Positions 1 to 11,333 of a stretch of 64,000 nt of DNA are shown here, in pieces. The stretch lies in assembly GCA_934047225.1 (NCBI GenBank), contig OW203989.1, positions 9,647,977 to 9,711,976 on the forward strand, in the 5' to 3' direction. The stretch comes from Ypsolopha sequella. Its lineage: Eukaryota > Arthropoda > Insecta > Lepidoptera > Ypsolophidae. A program made the translations under genes and the position numbers. Below the pieces are notes generated by a model that saw only the letters and a program-made list of their open reading frames with translations, searched no databases and had not been told where the DNA came from. Every line of letters begins with the position of its first letter. Position 1 is the first letter of the stretch.

Positions 1-347
1 CACTAGCGTCACCAATCGGTATTTTTTAGCATCGTTTTAGTTAGAGGATTTGGCAACGCCATCTAGATTTCATTAGAATTTTACACCTTTTTTGTGGCTA
101 AAAATTCATGTATGGGAACTGCTAGTCTATACTTAGTAATACTTAGTCTATGGTAGACTTGACCATTTATAGTAGACTCATTTACAAGTTCTCCTTCGTT
201 GTAAATAGATCTTTTTAATACAGCTCATTAATTTTAGTAGAACTGGGTTAAGTCTCGTGGTTGACGCTATTCATCTTGGATGTACACCTCATTTAATTAA
301 AACAGGGCACAAAGGTTTTCCACATATATCTGATATTGCAGATATAT
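1..347. other. No gene recognised
   Basis: AT-rich non-coding sequence to the left of the first foldback. No exon, RNA gene or repeat end could be supported. Confidence 0.5.
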
Positions 348-604
348 AAGGTCTTTCAATTGAAACTGAAAGTAATTTAGGAGGTGATTCAGTATCGTTA
401 ATACATCACATTCCACTGCAAAGTACTTTTTTTGCGCGAACTTTTTTTTCACTTGTCCATACAAACTGAGTCAGCTGATCGGACCACTTTGTACTGAGAA
501 GTGAAAAAAAGTTCGCGCAAAAAAACTGCTTTGCAGTGGAATGTGATGTATTAACGATAATGAATCACCTCCTAAATTACTTTCAATTTAAAGTGAAAGA
601 CCTT
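348..604. repeat. Foldback MITE, about 257 bp
   Basis: The arms start AAGGTCTTTC and end GAAAGACCTT and pair for about 110 nt with few mismatches. They share CCACTGCAAAG with CTTTGCAGTGG, and AGTTCGCGCAAAAAA with TTTTTTTGCGCGAACT. A short centre around 470-490 is unpaired. No transposase remains. The superfamily cannot be assigned because no clear target duplication is visible. Confidence 0.75.
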
Positions 605-1116
605 GTATATATATTTATTTCATTACGTTGTGATTCGACTAACAGGAGCTCAGTAGTGATCATTTTTGTGTGGATCTACATTGTGCATACCGATATTCAC
701 TAATTCACTTATATGATTATATTAAATTCTATAAATGGGTTTTATTGCGATCTGAATGAATTCATAAGAGAAAAAAGGTTGAAAAAAGTTCAAGTGTATA
801 ACTCAAATCGTTAGGACAAAAAGGAACCAAACAATGAATGTACAGTGTAGAAAAAACCGTAGAAAAACAGCCAGAGATAATATTTTGCGCAGGCAGAGTC
901 GAGACAAAAGAGTTAGTTAGTTATAAGTTTATTATGATATAATCTAAGCGTCATAATTTAATGAAAACACGACCTAGGAAGAATACATTTTTGAGGAATA
1001 GTATTTTTTATTCAAAATTAATAAAAGCTTCAAAAATCATAATGTTTTCATGATTTGAAGTTGGCTTCTTATTTTTCCGTGCTTTCAGAACGCAAATTTT
1101 CCTAAGAAACACACCT
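605..1116. other. No gene recognised
   Basis: AT-rich spacer with short A runs. Nothing coding or repetitive could be supported. Confidence 0.5.
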
Positions 1117-1492
1117 CTAGAAATCCATCCATCCATCCATCCATCAGCCTAGTTCATCCACTGCTGGACATAAGCCTTTCCAGGACTTTGCCACTCCCGG
1201 CGGTCATCCTGGAAGAATTGCCCACACTCACACACACTGGGCAGGCGGGTTAGTGAGCGCGGTGCCGGAACCCTCGCATCAGTGACGCCGCTGCCCGTCA
1301 CCAGTCTGTTCCATATAAGGCCCGGCTATTAGGAATGGATATACCGCCATCCATCGCTCCCAGGCATGGTGGGCTTCCTTGTTTTTTGCCTGTGAGCTGT
1401 CCTCTTACTCTCCCCCGAATTACTTCGAGGGTGTCTCCAAGTAAGATGGTGGTACCTCCACAGTCGACCCCGGCATCAGCTCTACAACCTGT
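1117..1492 (-). mobile_element. LINE 3'-end type repeat with (ATCC)n tail, copy 1
   Basis: Begins on + with a CCAT tandem run (1123-1145), followed by GTTCATCCACTGCTGGACAT and a roughly 340-bp conserved body. A second copy lies at 23233-23592 in the same orientation. The core CCACTGCTGGACATA also occurs at 16980, where it abuts a LINE reverse-transcriptase C-terminus. It is therefore most likely the 3' end of an RTE-like LINE on the minus strand, with the tandem run as its tail. The short minus-strand ORF inside is not a gene. Confidence 0.6.
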
Positions 1493-2049
1493 CAACTATA
1501 ATAACCTGTGACCTGCACTTTAATAATTATTAGAGTATTCAAAGCGATGGATTTCGCAATAAAAACGTATAATCTTATTTTCAACAAGTTCAAAAAACTT
1601 ACCCTAAAAATATATCCAGCTTCCTTCGTTCAGACAAACTAATAAACCTGGCACTTTGAATATTCATGAAATAAAAGTCTTTAATTTTAAATAAGGTGTA
1701 ACCAAACGCAGAGCTCGTCTGGCAGTTACTTATGTAGCTCAGTCATATCAGTTGAGCTTGTTTCTGTGAAGCATAATGAAGTTTGACATGAAGACTGCGC
1801 TAAGAAAAGTTTTGTATTTACTTACGTCAATTTTCTTGAGACGAGGTTTCTTTTGCTTGCTTTCTGTGTACTTCATTTTCTGCACCAGGCGGCTACTTAG
1901 CTACTTACCTCCATTTTTGTAATTAAAAAAGGTTAACTTGTGTTTCGCAACTTTGAAAAGTGTTAATTTTTATAAGTAGGAAAGAGTGTTCGAAGTTCAA
2001 ATCCCACTAGGTTGACTCGAGAAAAAGTATTGACGGTTTACATCTTAAA
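1493..2049. other. No gene recognised
   Basis: Non-coding AT-rich sequence between a LINE tail and the Helitron 3' end. Confidence 0.5.
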
Positions 2050-2214
2050 CTAGCTTTTGCCCGCGGCTTCGCCCGCGTTAATTTAGTTTTTGTGTACTTA
2101 TTTTTATAGAACGTATTTAAATCTGGTTTGGAGTGTTTTTGGTGCAATTATGTGATCTCCAGGTAAAGTCTCTTTGGCGGGGCCTATTACTTATTAGTTT
2201 TTTTTAATTCATAC

Positions 2215-2451
2215 TTAAAGTACCTCTTTATATACTACATTAGAAGTTCTGCCCTCAGCTGTTAACACGAACCGGCTGCTAGGTGAGCTCACTTTCGGGC
2301 AGGCTACGTAAAACTGGCCATGCGAAAAGCAGTCCCCCCTAAGATCAATTCCTGCTGTTTTCAGTGACTGACCCTGAGACTTATTAATCATCATTGCGAA
2401 AAGGAAAAAATGTGTCTGTCCGTCTGTTACAGCCGATTTGCTCTGGCACAC
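2215..2451 (-). pseudogene. Helitron helicase C-terminal fragment
   Basis: Reads A-M-M-I-N-K-S-Q-G-Q-S-L-K, then C-F-S-H-G-Q-F-Y-V-A, P-S-S-R-F-V and N-V-V-Y-K-E-V-L before a stop. These are the last motifs of the Pif1-type helicase carried by Helitron transposases (I-N-K-S-Q-G-Q-S-L and Y-V-A are diagnostic). Only about 60 residues survive; the Rep nuclease and the other helicase motifs are gone. It lies about 165 nt from the Helitron 3' hairpin, the expected place. Confidence 0.75.
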
Positions 2452-2929
2452 ATACTTTCAAGAATTTTCATGTTCACTATGTTAAATGTCAAAATCGATG
2501 CCATTTTCGTAAATAACGTACAAAAAACCATTAAAACGACACCCATATTGATATTTAAACATTTCAACATTTCAACCCCATCGCACCCCAACAGGGGATG
2601 ATGGTATTTCACGTCCTAGTCGAATTTAGAAATCGTTGTTGTTTTCGTAATCAGCGACCCGATAAACCATACAAACGATACCCATGTTGGTTTTCAGACT
2701 TGGTCACCCCATTTCGCCCTTTCAAAGGTTGAATTCTGGAAAATACTTTTTCACGTCCACCACGTTGGATTTTAAAATCTTTGTTGTTTTCGTAATTAGC
2801 GACCCATTAAACCATACAAACGATATCCATGTTGATTTTCAGACTTTGTAACCCCATTTCCCTCTTTTAGGGGTTTAATCATCTTCTGTTTAAATACTGC
2901 AAGATTATACCTTTACGTGAAAAAATAAA

Positions 2930-3418
2930 ATACCTACTTCTATCAGAACAATATTTTACGAATAATGAAATTCAAAGACCGAAATGTCACAAAATTATTA
3001 CGAGACAGGTTTCTCAAAATAAACTTGAAATATCGAGGGCTAATAATACTTATGGACAGAGAACCTCAAAATAAAAAACTCCACGTCTTATTAATGAATT
3101 GCCAGACTATTTAAAGTTAACCTTAAATTCAAAGAATATTAAAATTAAATTAAAAGAATTTTATTTAAAAAATATTAATTAAATATGTGATCGTTTCTGA
3201 AACAGCCTATATAAAAATATGTTTCCTTTCATGGTTGGTTGGTTGGTCTGCCTATTCATTAGTGAATGAGTAATAGATAAGATAAGAGTATTGTTATTAT
3301 ACACACCGGTTACCGGATCCTAGTACTAAGATAAACTCTTTGGAGTTTTTTTGTGCTATTTGTACCTAATTATTGTATCATGTAATATGTATGAAAATAA
3401 ATAAAAAAAAAAAAAAAC
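2930..3418 (+). mobile_element. LINE 3' end with poly-A tail inside the Helitron
   Basis: Decayed C-terminus of a non-LTR reverse transcriptase: pieces R-A-N-N-T-Y-G-Q-R-T-S and P-R-L-I-N-E-L-P-D-Y-L-K, with a nonsense codon between. A 3' UTR and an A run at 3401-3418 follow. The pattern ..tyg.Rt...P.l.N.LP is that of jockey/CR1-like ORF2 ends. It interrupts sequence that is Helitron-like on both sides, so it is a later, 5'-truncated insertion. Confidence 0.6.
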
Positions 3419-3687
3419 TGAAAAAACCTGAAACACATGTTTATTCTGTGAAGTCTCGAATAAAATAGTCTAAATAATAAATAATCTTGTTTCGCCATAC
3501 AAAATCTGGACCCCCGTTTCACCCTCTTAAAGGTGGAATTTCAAAAAATCCTTTCTTATTCCTTGTCTACATTACAAAGGGAAGCTTTGTGCAAAATTTC
3601 AGCTTTCTAGGTCCAAGGGTTTGGGCTGTGCGTTGATGAGTCAGTGAATGAGTGAGTCAGTCAGGACTTCTCTTTTTATATATATGA

Positions 3688-4340
3688 TAAGGCACATCTA
3701 CGTATATATTATGTTCTTTACGGTTGGCCTGAGGACAAATCATTAAAAAAAAAAAAATTGAGAAAGGTTACGTCCTTTTTAATACTTTTTTTTTAGTATA
3801 GACTCTAAATCCCCTACAATCCGTCATTCCATAGTTTCCGCGACACAGTAAAAGTTGGTCTCCACGCTTCATATTCATCACGATATTGAAGGTTTGAGCA
3901 ACATGGGCCTGAAGCTAATGACTCGAGCATTGTGGATCCGAGCATTATTCCACGCGAAATAATGGCGGCCATTTTAAGAGCCCCTTTATTCAAACACTGA
4001 TGAATACCATGTTTCGTTGCTAACTCCAAATACCAGAGTTATTTTAGCCACTGAAAATATTGCTGATTAAAAATATTTCTGTTTCTTGCAATGCTTAAAA
4101 ACGTTTGTCATATTACAAAAAATCCAGCTATTGGAATCCACCGAAATGAATGCGAATGTAAAGTAATATTTATTGTGATTTTAACCAAAATATAGCAGTA
4201 CCATTCGTCTATGGCAGTACGTATTAATGACGTACTCAGGAAATTAAATCATTCTACTGATCACAACGATCCTTGGTCTTATATGGTCTAAGCACCGAAC
4301 ACTTCAATAGACATATTTTAAAACAAATATAATAAAAGCG
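3688..4340. other. No gene recognised
   Basis: Non-coding spacer between the Helitron and a SINE. An A run lies at 3745-3758. Confidence 0.45.
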
Positions 4341-4660
4341 GCGGTAGCTCAGGGGTAGAACGCTGGTCTCTCAATCTTGAGATCCAGGTTCGATCCCCAG
4401 TCGGGCATGCACCAATGAGTTTTTCGGAATTTATGTGCATATTATTTGTTCTTACTTGCCACTTGCTGAATGGAGAAGGAAAACATCGTAAGGAAACCTG
4501 CATGCCTTAAAAGGCGTGTAATTGTGCCCGAAGTACAGTGATAGGGCTCACCACCCATCACGTTGCGACGTAATAATCGTCGGTCAAACGCGGGTGTAAC
4601 GAGTGTGGACTGAGACTTGCATTTCACAGTTAACACGTAACACTTCAGACACTCCTTCAG
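4341..4660 (+). mobile_element. tRNA-derived SINE, copy 1
   Basis: The head carries RNA polymerase III promoter boxes: A box GTAGCTCAGGGGTAGAAC and B box GGTTCGATCCC, about 35 nt apart. The tRNA-unrelated body follows (GGAAAACATCGTAAGGAAAC, then a stretch ending near ACACTTCAGACACTC). The acceptor stem halves do not pair, so it is not a tRNA gene. Another nearly full copy lies at 61935-62265 in the opposite direction, and body fragments occur at 5470-5572 and 43545-43700. Confidence 0.75.
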
Positions 4661-4948
4661 GGATTCATGTCGTGACGATATTATGGCGCTACAAAAAAAA
4701 AATCGACACTTTAATAATGTATGATTGAATTTAATAAATAATGTATGATTTTGAAAAAAATATATATTATTTTTGGATTCTTTTTCTAGGGATCTGTTAA
4801 AACAGAAACGCGATTGGAGAAATTCGGCTCGATAGAAATATTTATTGAAGTGAGGTCTTTTTCGGCACCAATTCTCCTGGTTTGACAATTTAGAATGACA
4901 TATGGACTGCAATTATATTTTATTAGAAGGGTTTTAACGATATCTAGG

Positions 4949-5189
4949 ACCAGCGGGCCTATTATGTATCTCTAGTTGCCTTCTGTACCGGGTGCCTATC
5001 ATCAAAAACATAGATATACCATCGAATTCCGATTTCCTAAGGATATGTTCGCACTTCAAGTGACGACACAGATTGTTAATAGTTCAATACCCACTAAAGG
5101 CAATTTTTAAATTTCAGTTTTTATCTATGTTTTTGATGATAGGCACCTAGTACAGTTGGCGACTAAAGATACAGAATAGGGGGGCTGGT
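4949..5189. repeat. Inverted-repeat MITE, 241 bp
   Basis: The left arm (4949-5016) and right arm (5122-5189) pair across TGCCTATCATCAAAAACATA and the adjoining stretch, with a 105-nt centre. No coding sequence. The superfamily is undetermined. Confidence 0.65.
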
Positions 5190-5469
5190 TAAACGAAATT
5201 TTGATAGCAACTTTAGTACATTTTATATCAATAAAAAACCGACTTTTTGCTACTTTTCCACGAATCCGTCCCTCTCGCTCTGAGGGTTTTTTCGCATATG
5301 GATTAACAGGGACACTAAAACTTTTACATATCGCTTTAATATAAATTTAATAAAAAATCCAGTTCCTAATTTTTAATACCTAATCGCCATTTTCTATCGG
5401 GAATTAAAAAAAACTGTTTAATTTAGAAAAGTCACCGAAAGCATATGCGATGTTTTTCCATGGTGACTG

Positions 5470-5572
5470 AAATAGTCAGTACTGGTACACCTCTTTTTCC
5501 GGACTATTTTTAAGTCCCAACGTGTACGGAGAGGGCTCACCTTATCGCCGTAATTCGGGTGTAAATACTCGT
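5470..5572 (-). mobile_element. SINE body fragment
   Basis: Shares the order GGTACACC .. GTCCCAACGTG .. CTATCGCCGTA-like .. GTGTAAATAC with the minus-strand SINE at 61950-62070. It lacks the tRNA head. Confidence 0.5.
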
Positions 5573-6173
5573 TTTTTAACGCGCTAAAAACCTCAGATTG
5601 TCAGATAAAAGGACAAATTTTCTTTATTTAATTGAAGAAGACAAGTTGAGTAGCTTAAAATCTGCTTCTTAATCATTACTTGACGTAATTAAAACCACTT
5701 TACGTCAAGATTTTCACTCCGGTTAAAATTTTATCTATGTATTTCATCTTATCAGATTCCAAGAAAGTTAAAGGTCATTACATTAACAATTTTTGCGAGG
5801 TCACCTATTTCGTCATTGTGAAAGTGAATCTTGTATTTTATTAAATTTTGCTATTTTTATAATAATGTTTAAACAAATTCGTGCTATACCAAATTGGTTC
5901 GAATATTTTAAGATTCTGACAGACGGACAGATAAACGCCGCAGTAACATATTTAGTGAGAGGTAATTTTACCGTGTTCCATACAAAAATATGAAAAATGT
6001 ATTATCATTATATATATATATATATACAAAAAAAAAACAAACCATATCAAACCGGGACGGGCGGTGTTTTGTGGCGGAGAACGTATGAGCTTCCTACTCA
6101 ATCGTCATTTGTCCGAGCGCGATGCCATATGATTGTGTGTGTATATAACGAGATTTATCAAAGTAAACTAACA
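5573..6173. other. No gene recognised
   Basis: Non-coding. A (TA)n run lies at 6009-6025. Confidence 0.45.
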
Positions 6174-6747
6174 GGTAGTAAAGTAGGGCCACTGAGTGAT
6201 GGCGCCTATGACGTTTAAATGCCTACAAAGTATCGTAATTATTTATAAGCAAGTGTGAATAAAAAAATGTAATACTTCATTGTTGATAGTGATGTACTAC
6301 TTGTTTCGGTTATTAGTTTTCGATTTGAATGTTGCTTTATTGTGCAATAGAATTCGTATAGAAACAAAGAATTTTTTTGTTAGAAAAAATGTTTCTCATT
6401 TTTTATATTTCGTGTTTCAGGTTAAGTTAAACTAAATGAAAATAAATGATAGTAAAATACTTTTTTCGATTTAGATATTTAAACAACTCTTTTCAACTTC
6501 GCTCAGGGTGTTGAAAAGAGTTGTTTAAAGCTTGGGGGCCCCGGGGTACTACACCGCCTAGCCTTCCGATAGCTACGCCACTGGGTTTGGCACATTTTCC
6601 TTTTGTATTAGTATGTTGAATGTTGAATGACGTGTCTTATGTTGAGTAAACTCACACTTGATTTTTATTTTAACCAAAATTTGAAATGTATCATCACTAA
6701 ATGCAGCTGTCATAAGTGCCATCACTCAGTGGCTCTACTTTAGTAGG
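6174..6747. mobile_element. Non-autonomous DNA element with about 45-bp terminal inverted repeats
   Basis: AAAGTAGGGCCACTGAGTGA at 6179 onward is mirrored by TCACTCAGTGGCTCTACTTT at 6723 onward; the arms extend about 45 nt. The interior has no transposase. It contains a hairpin at 6480-6528 (AAACAACTCTTTTCAAC / GTTGAAAAGAGTTGTTT). The exact ends and target duplication are not resolved. Confidence 0.5.
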
Positions 6748-7255
6748 GAAATCCTTTTTAACTCCTGTAGTGTATGTGCCATTTCACATTGCAGCATTAA
6801 TAAGTACACGACAATTATTTATTTTTGATTTTTATACATATTTTTATACATAGTTTTCATTTTATAAACTAACCATTATTTTTCATGATTTTTTAAAGAA
6901 TTGTCCGATGACCTTGTCAGTTGAAAATTTTAAACATTATACTGATTGTGATGTGTGATTGCTTGTAAAAAAAGTGGTCTGTCTCTGTCTGTCTACTCAT
7001 CTGTCATCTAGCTGTCAAATTAGTCTGAAGCAAATTATTATAAATGTATCTTGATAGCAAAGGACACATTTCTAAACAGCCATTACATTAGTGACGTCAC
7101 ACAAGGGCAAATGGAAGTTGCAGCCTTTTCGTAAAAATATTCTTCATCATGAGGTTTTTTAGACCAAAACTTCGAAAGTACGGCTTATTAAGCCTAAATC
7201 TCGAAATGGTTTTCAAATTAACAAACCTTAACATAATTTAATCTATGCCAATTAG

Positions 7256-7518
7256 CAGTGGCGTGCACAGAACTTTTTGCTGGAAAAGCAAATAATTGGT
7301 CAAGAACAACAATAAAAAAAATATGAAAAAATTTAAATATCACTTTGAAAAAAAAAAGTTTGTATAGGAAATTTTCACTCTAGGGTAGACATTGTCTACC
7401 CTGGCGTCATACAATTTATTTTTTTTCAAATTGATATTTAAATTTTTTCATATTTTTTTTATTGTTGTTCTTGACCAATTGTTTGCTTTTCCAGCAAAAA
7501 GTTCTGTGCACGCCACTG
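7256..7518. mobile_element. hAT-type palindromic MITE, copy 1 (263 bp)
   Basis: Ends CAGTGGCGTGCACAGAAC and its complement, flanked by a perfect 8-bp duplication CCAATTAG (7248-7255 and 7519-7526). An 8-bp duplication with CAG-TGGCG ends is the hAT signature. The arms of about 105 nt pair almost fully. The centre carries TAGGGTAGACATTGTCTACC. It has no ORF. Confidence 0.88.
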
Positions 7519-7526
7519 CCAATTAG

Positions 7527-8880
7527 AAACAGCTCATATCTTGCACTATAAGCGGTTAAAGCGCATTTCCCACTATCACGAACTATCAATCAATATACAG
7601 ACTTCGTATATACGTTGAAAGTCAACACTTCTATTATTCAAAGGTGTCCCAAAAATAACAAAATAATTCTAGGCCCTCGTGCGTGTCATACAACAATCCG
7701 TTTTTATAAATGATGACAACATTTGAACGGTTCAAATAATTATGATTGCTTGCTTTACGTTGATTTCATTCCATAATTTGGTTAACTGTCACTTTCAATG
7801 ACTTTTAATATTTTTGTTGGAATTTATTGTGAATATAGAATGAAGTTTACTTACGTCATCCTTTATGACTTATGTTGACAACAAATGTGTTTTTACATTC
7901 ACTTTTGCTATAAATTTTTCTACGAAGCTTCAGCAGCTCATATACCCGTAAATATCAGAAAACTACGTTACAAGAGAAATAAGCCCAGCTTTAGACATAA
8001 AAACCATTTTGATAAGGGTAACATTGACAGTTGCTAGGTAAACGAATAAACTTCGTGATATGTCTGGAATTCATAATTTGAGCTTTGTGGTCCCTAGTTT
8101 TACGTATTGGTCAGATAAGCTTGAAAAATGAAAGGTACAAAATATAAGATTTATTAAACTTTCACAGGCTATTGACATTGTTAAGTGGTAATAAAGGGGT
8201 GGTCGTATATTATAACCAAACAACATCTTTAAACACATCTGCTGTCGGTAACAAAGACACTGTACCGACCGCGGTATCTGGCCAGCTTCCAACAATTTAA
8301 ACTGCCACGTTACATACACGTGTCGTGGCTATAACCAAATTCCACAATTAACTTACATGCCAGTGATCTTTCAGTGGATTATTCTAAAAAAAAACGTAAA
8401 TATTTTAGGATTATTAAAGGATACTAACATAGATCTTTTCGATTTTTTTTCCCGATGCTTGTGATACTTGTGTGAAATCTGAAAAATGATAATGTAGTTC
8501 AACTCCTTAACTACCTACACACATTTTATTTGTTAAAAATATTTTGTTTTAATATGCTAAATTGTCCAAACGCGACATAACCATAGACATCTCATCAACC
8601 ACGGACAAGTAAGAATTTTTTCCACCACTGCCGGGGTGTTGCAGGGTAATGCGGGGAGGGTACTAAGCAAGGAAATAAAGATGGAATAGTATGGAATGAC
8701 ATTTTACCTATATGTAGTAGTGCAATTGCACTGATGTGTTGGCGAAAAAGGTTTGCCCTCCTTACGACGTCTAATGGCTTAGCGGTAATGGTCTATGTAT
8801 ATTAAAATGCAAAATTTAACATTGGCAGCTTCAACACGACCCATATTTACATAAAGTTCTGACGTTTGAAAATAAGTAAG
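7527..8880. other. No gene recognised
   Basis: AT-rich, non-coding. Small ORFs here show no codon bias or motif. Confidence 0.45.
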
Positions 8881-8887
8881 ACAATAA

Positions 8888-9075
8888 AAAAAGTATGTTT
8901 TTTTTTAACATCACTTTGAAAAATAATTATTTGTATGACGCCAAGTCAGTGACAGTGTCAGTGAAAATTTTCATACAAACTTTTTTTTCAAAGTTGTATT
9001 TAAATATTTTTTTTTTTTTTTATTTACAGTATTTATCTTCTCTTTGCTTTTCCAGAAAAATGTTCTGCCACATAA
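8888..9075. mobile_element. Degraded relative of the hAT MITE
   Basis: Shares CATCACTTTGAAAAA, TATGACGCCA, CAAACTTTTTTTTCAAAG and TGCTTTTCCAG with the copies at 7256 and 12726, but the centre differs and the terminal CAGTGGCG is missing. Confidence 0.5.
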
Positions 9076-9406
9076 AATACTCATGATATTGATAATATTT
9101 GGACTGCGCAGGTTTCTGTAAACATCAGTGAAGGCATTTTAGAAAATTGCTTTGAATGTAGTTGAACTAATAAAGAATATGAATTTTAGTATAATAAAAA
9201 TCTATCTGCTAGTCTAGTGCTAGTCCATCGCTTGCCGGCCGAATTTTTTTCTGTTGACCGGTGGTTTAAATTTGCCCACACCTGATATAGTTTCGACTTT
9301 ATTTTGTCTCTCTTTAGTACTCTGGTACCGACATGAGTAGAAGCATTTTGTTTCAATTGCTACGAGTAATCTTACCGTGTTTTCTAAATTTGTTGTTTAT
9401 TATATT

Positions 9407-9426
9407 TTTTTTGACTCTGATCGCAC
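9407..9426 (+). promoter_or_regulatory. Candidate U12-type (AT-AC) branch site and 3' splice site
   Basis: TTTTTTGAC at 9407-9415 matches 7 of 9 positions of the U12 branch consensus TTCCTTRAC. Its branch A (9414) lies 12 nt from the AC at 9425-9426, within the usual 10-16 nt. U12 AT-AC introns are known from voltage-gated Na and Ca channel genes. The matching 5' site (ATATCCTTT) was not found upstream and may lie outside the window. Confidence 0.55.
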
Positions 9427-9538
9427 ATGGTTCGAGAGGATATCGATGCTGGTGATCCTGCTAAACTGCGTGACCTTGGGCATGTACCAGCCCTGCGTGG
9501 ACGACCAGTGCATCACCAACAGATGCAAGATTTTACAG
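9427..9538 (+). CDS. Ca-alpha1T: T-type calcium channel alpha-1, exon coding IS1
   Basis: Codes the start of domain I of a Cav3 channel. Visible residues are W-F-E-R-I-S-M-L, then a hydrophobic S1 helix and the extracellular S1-S2 loop with Cys residues, ending in K-I-L-Q. The order matches Cav3 channels, where the family has N-P-W-F-E-R. The exon ends in phase 0 before a good donor (CAG|gtaatc). The start is unusual: no AG lies between the T-rich tract and the W-F-E codons. The sequence ..cgcAC|A-TGG fits a U12-type acceptor, and the A at 9427 would complete a CCA proline codon, giving the expected P-W-F-E. A weaker alternative is a standard acceptor at 9435-9436, with the exon starting at R (9437). 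The upstream N-terminal exon was not found. Identity is strong; the exact start is moderate. Confidence 0.85.
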
Positions 9539-9719
9539 GTAATCCTTTCAAAAACCCTATCCGAAAGTTTTTTTCTTTTGTTTGGTATTTTATACGCTTC
9601 CAAAACGTATCAACAAATTGCAAAATCTTGTACTATGCATTAAGATTATTTTATAAATGAGGATATGTTGCTAGTAATATTTACAGTAAGGAAAGACGAA
9701 AATTGAATTTTTTCTAACA

Positions 9720-9765
9720 ATATGACATATATTATAATTATTATATTATAATATATGTCATATCA
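9720..9765. repeat. AT-rich palindrome
   Basis: ATGACATATATTATAATTAT is mirrored by ATATTATAATATATGTCAT with almost no spacer. A possible cruciform or a decayed MITE core. Confidence 0.5.
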
Positions 9766-11333
9766 TTATTTATTATAATAGTGGAATTAATTTGAAGCTT
9801 AAACAAAAAGGAAACTGTATTACGTCTTTTAGTTTTGATTTAAACTTTTACGATAAGTAATTCATAAAAATTATTTTGTGTTTAGAGGTCGTATGACAGA
9901 AGTTTGATAGAAATTATTTTAAAGAGAAAATCTGTGAAATACGATTTTTTTTACTTTCGTAAATTGGGAGCCAAAAGATCCAATCCAATACTTAATAATC
10001 CAATACTTTTCACTTTTTTATTTAATCTTTTTAAACATCGTTTTAAGGAATAGAAATTAGAAATATTTCCATAAATAAATAAAGCTATGCCGGAATTTCA
10101 CTGGCCCATTCCTACAAATATTAAGAATTCTACTGTAATATTTCCCAAGAAATCTCCAGCATTTTTTTTGTCTTGAATGTCAAATTCATTAATGACTTTA
10201 CCTCTCAATAATTAATTAAACGATATCAAATCGTAATCTAAAGCTGCGTGTTCCTATTGATGCATTTTCATGTTTGATTTAACAGGTAACCGAATTGAAA
10301 AATAGTCTGAAACGTGTTCACATTTAATATACTGGATTTACGATTCACGGAATCACCGCAGGCGTTTTAAAAACCGACTGAAAATCGTTACTGGAACATT
10401 TCATTGAAATAAAAGCTTGCAGTCAAACGTTTAAAAGAATTTAGTTGTTCGCATTTGAAAAATAATCACGGTGTTTAATTAAACTAGAAAACTTGTTAAT
10501 GGCTTGTTGAATGCGCATTAACCAATATGTTTTAAACGATTCCTCTGCTCCCGAATATCTTCGCGTTAATTTCAATTACGTCAACTCCGTACGCTGCGAG
10601 GAAAGTCACCTGCTTAGTATCCCTAAGCACACTTCTACTGCATATGGAAATTCATTTGCATTCCCATATGCAGTAGAAATGTGCTCTACGTTTTATGTTT
10701 ACTTCTTCTGAGACTATGGCAATAGGCCATACATCCAGATACACACTACAACTTCATGGACAAACTTTTAGAAAGTCAATAATGCTCGCGCCAAGATTCT
10801 GTCATATTACCGCGAACTGGCAGGACAGAAGCCTCAGATGACGCTTAGGTATACAGCTCAGATAAAGAACCAGGTATAATATAAAATAAATGAAAAGACA
10901 TGCATGTCTGTTATTTAGGTTCTTCCCACTTGATGGAAGAATTTAAAAAAAAAAACAGTGGCAGGAAAGAGCTGTTGTTTTTTCTCAGGCAGCAATACAT
11001 ATTTAATTGTTTAATTATTTAAATTTGCATTAAGTATTACTGAAATTTAAATATGTCATCCAGTGATAATGAAATAATATTGTTTCATTTCCTCGCAATC
11101 GAAGTAAAAAGTAGAGTGTTGAACTCGGCTATAAAAACGAGCCATATTACCTCGAACTATAGCTGCCTTCGCCAAGGCTCAAGCAGCTAAATATCTCGGG
11201 TAATATAACTCGTTTAATGCACTCGTATAACAATCTACTAAATTCACATTTATTATTAGTAGGTACCAGGGCAGCATAAGTTTAACTAGCAATCGAACGT
11301 TTTTAACTTGTTTGTAATTTTACCTTTCCACAG
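9766..11333. other. Intron sequence with two small hairpins
   Basis: Intron between the IS1 and IS2 exons. A hairpin at 10627-10694 pairs TTCTACTGCATATGG with CCATATGCAGTAGAA; the flanking codons (S-I-P-K-H) resemble LINE ORF2 ends. A second weak inverted repeat lies at 11125-11214. Nothing else could be supported. Confidence 0.45.

Larger units (their letters stand above)
2050..3687 (-). mobile_element. Helitron remnant with helicase C-terminus, interrupted by a LINE
   Basis: On the minus strand the right-hand end starts TCATATATATAAAAAGAG (TC at 3687-3686). The left-hand end closes with a GC hairpin (GCGGGC-GAAGC-CGCGGGC) and CTAG at 2053-2050. The flanks are A before TC and T after CTAG, the A|T target typical of Helitrons, with no target duplication. 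A fragment of the Pif1-like helicase (2451-2215) lies inside. No Rep domain remains, so the copy is non-autonomous. Repeated blocks with GTTGTTTTCGTAAT occur at 2630-2650 and 2775-2800. Confidence 0.75.

Noticed and set aside
1298..1495. Small ORFs in the (ATCC)n repeats at 1298 (minus) and 23359 (plus)
   Set aside because: The copies open different strands and frames, so the openness follows repeat composition, not conserved coding.
4341..4415. tRNA gene suggested by A and B boxes
   Set aside because: The acceptor stem does not pair, and the sequence continues into a repeated body found elsewhere; it is a SINE head.
9435..9438. Standard AG acceptors inside the W-F-E-R codons
   Set aside because: Using them would drop W-F-E, which match the family and are present in frame; kept only as an alternative.
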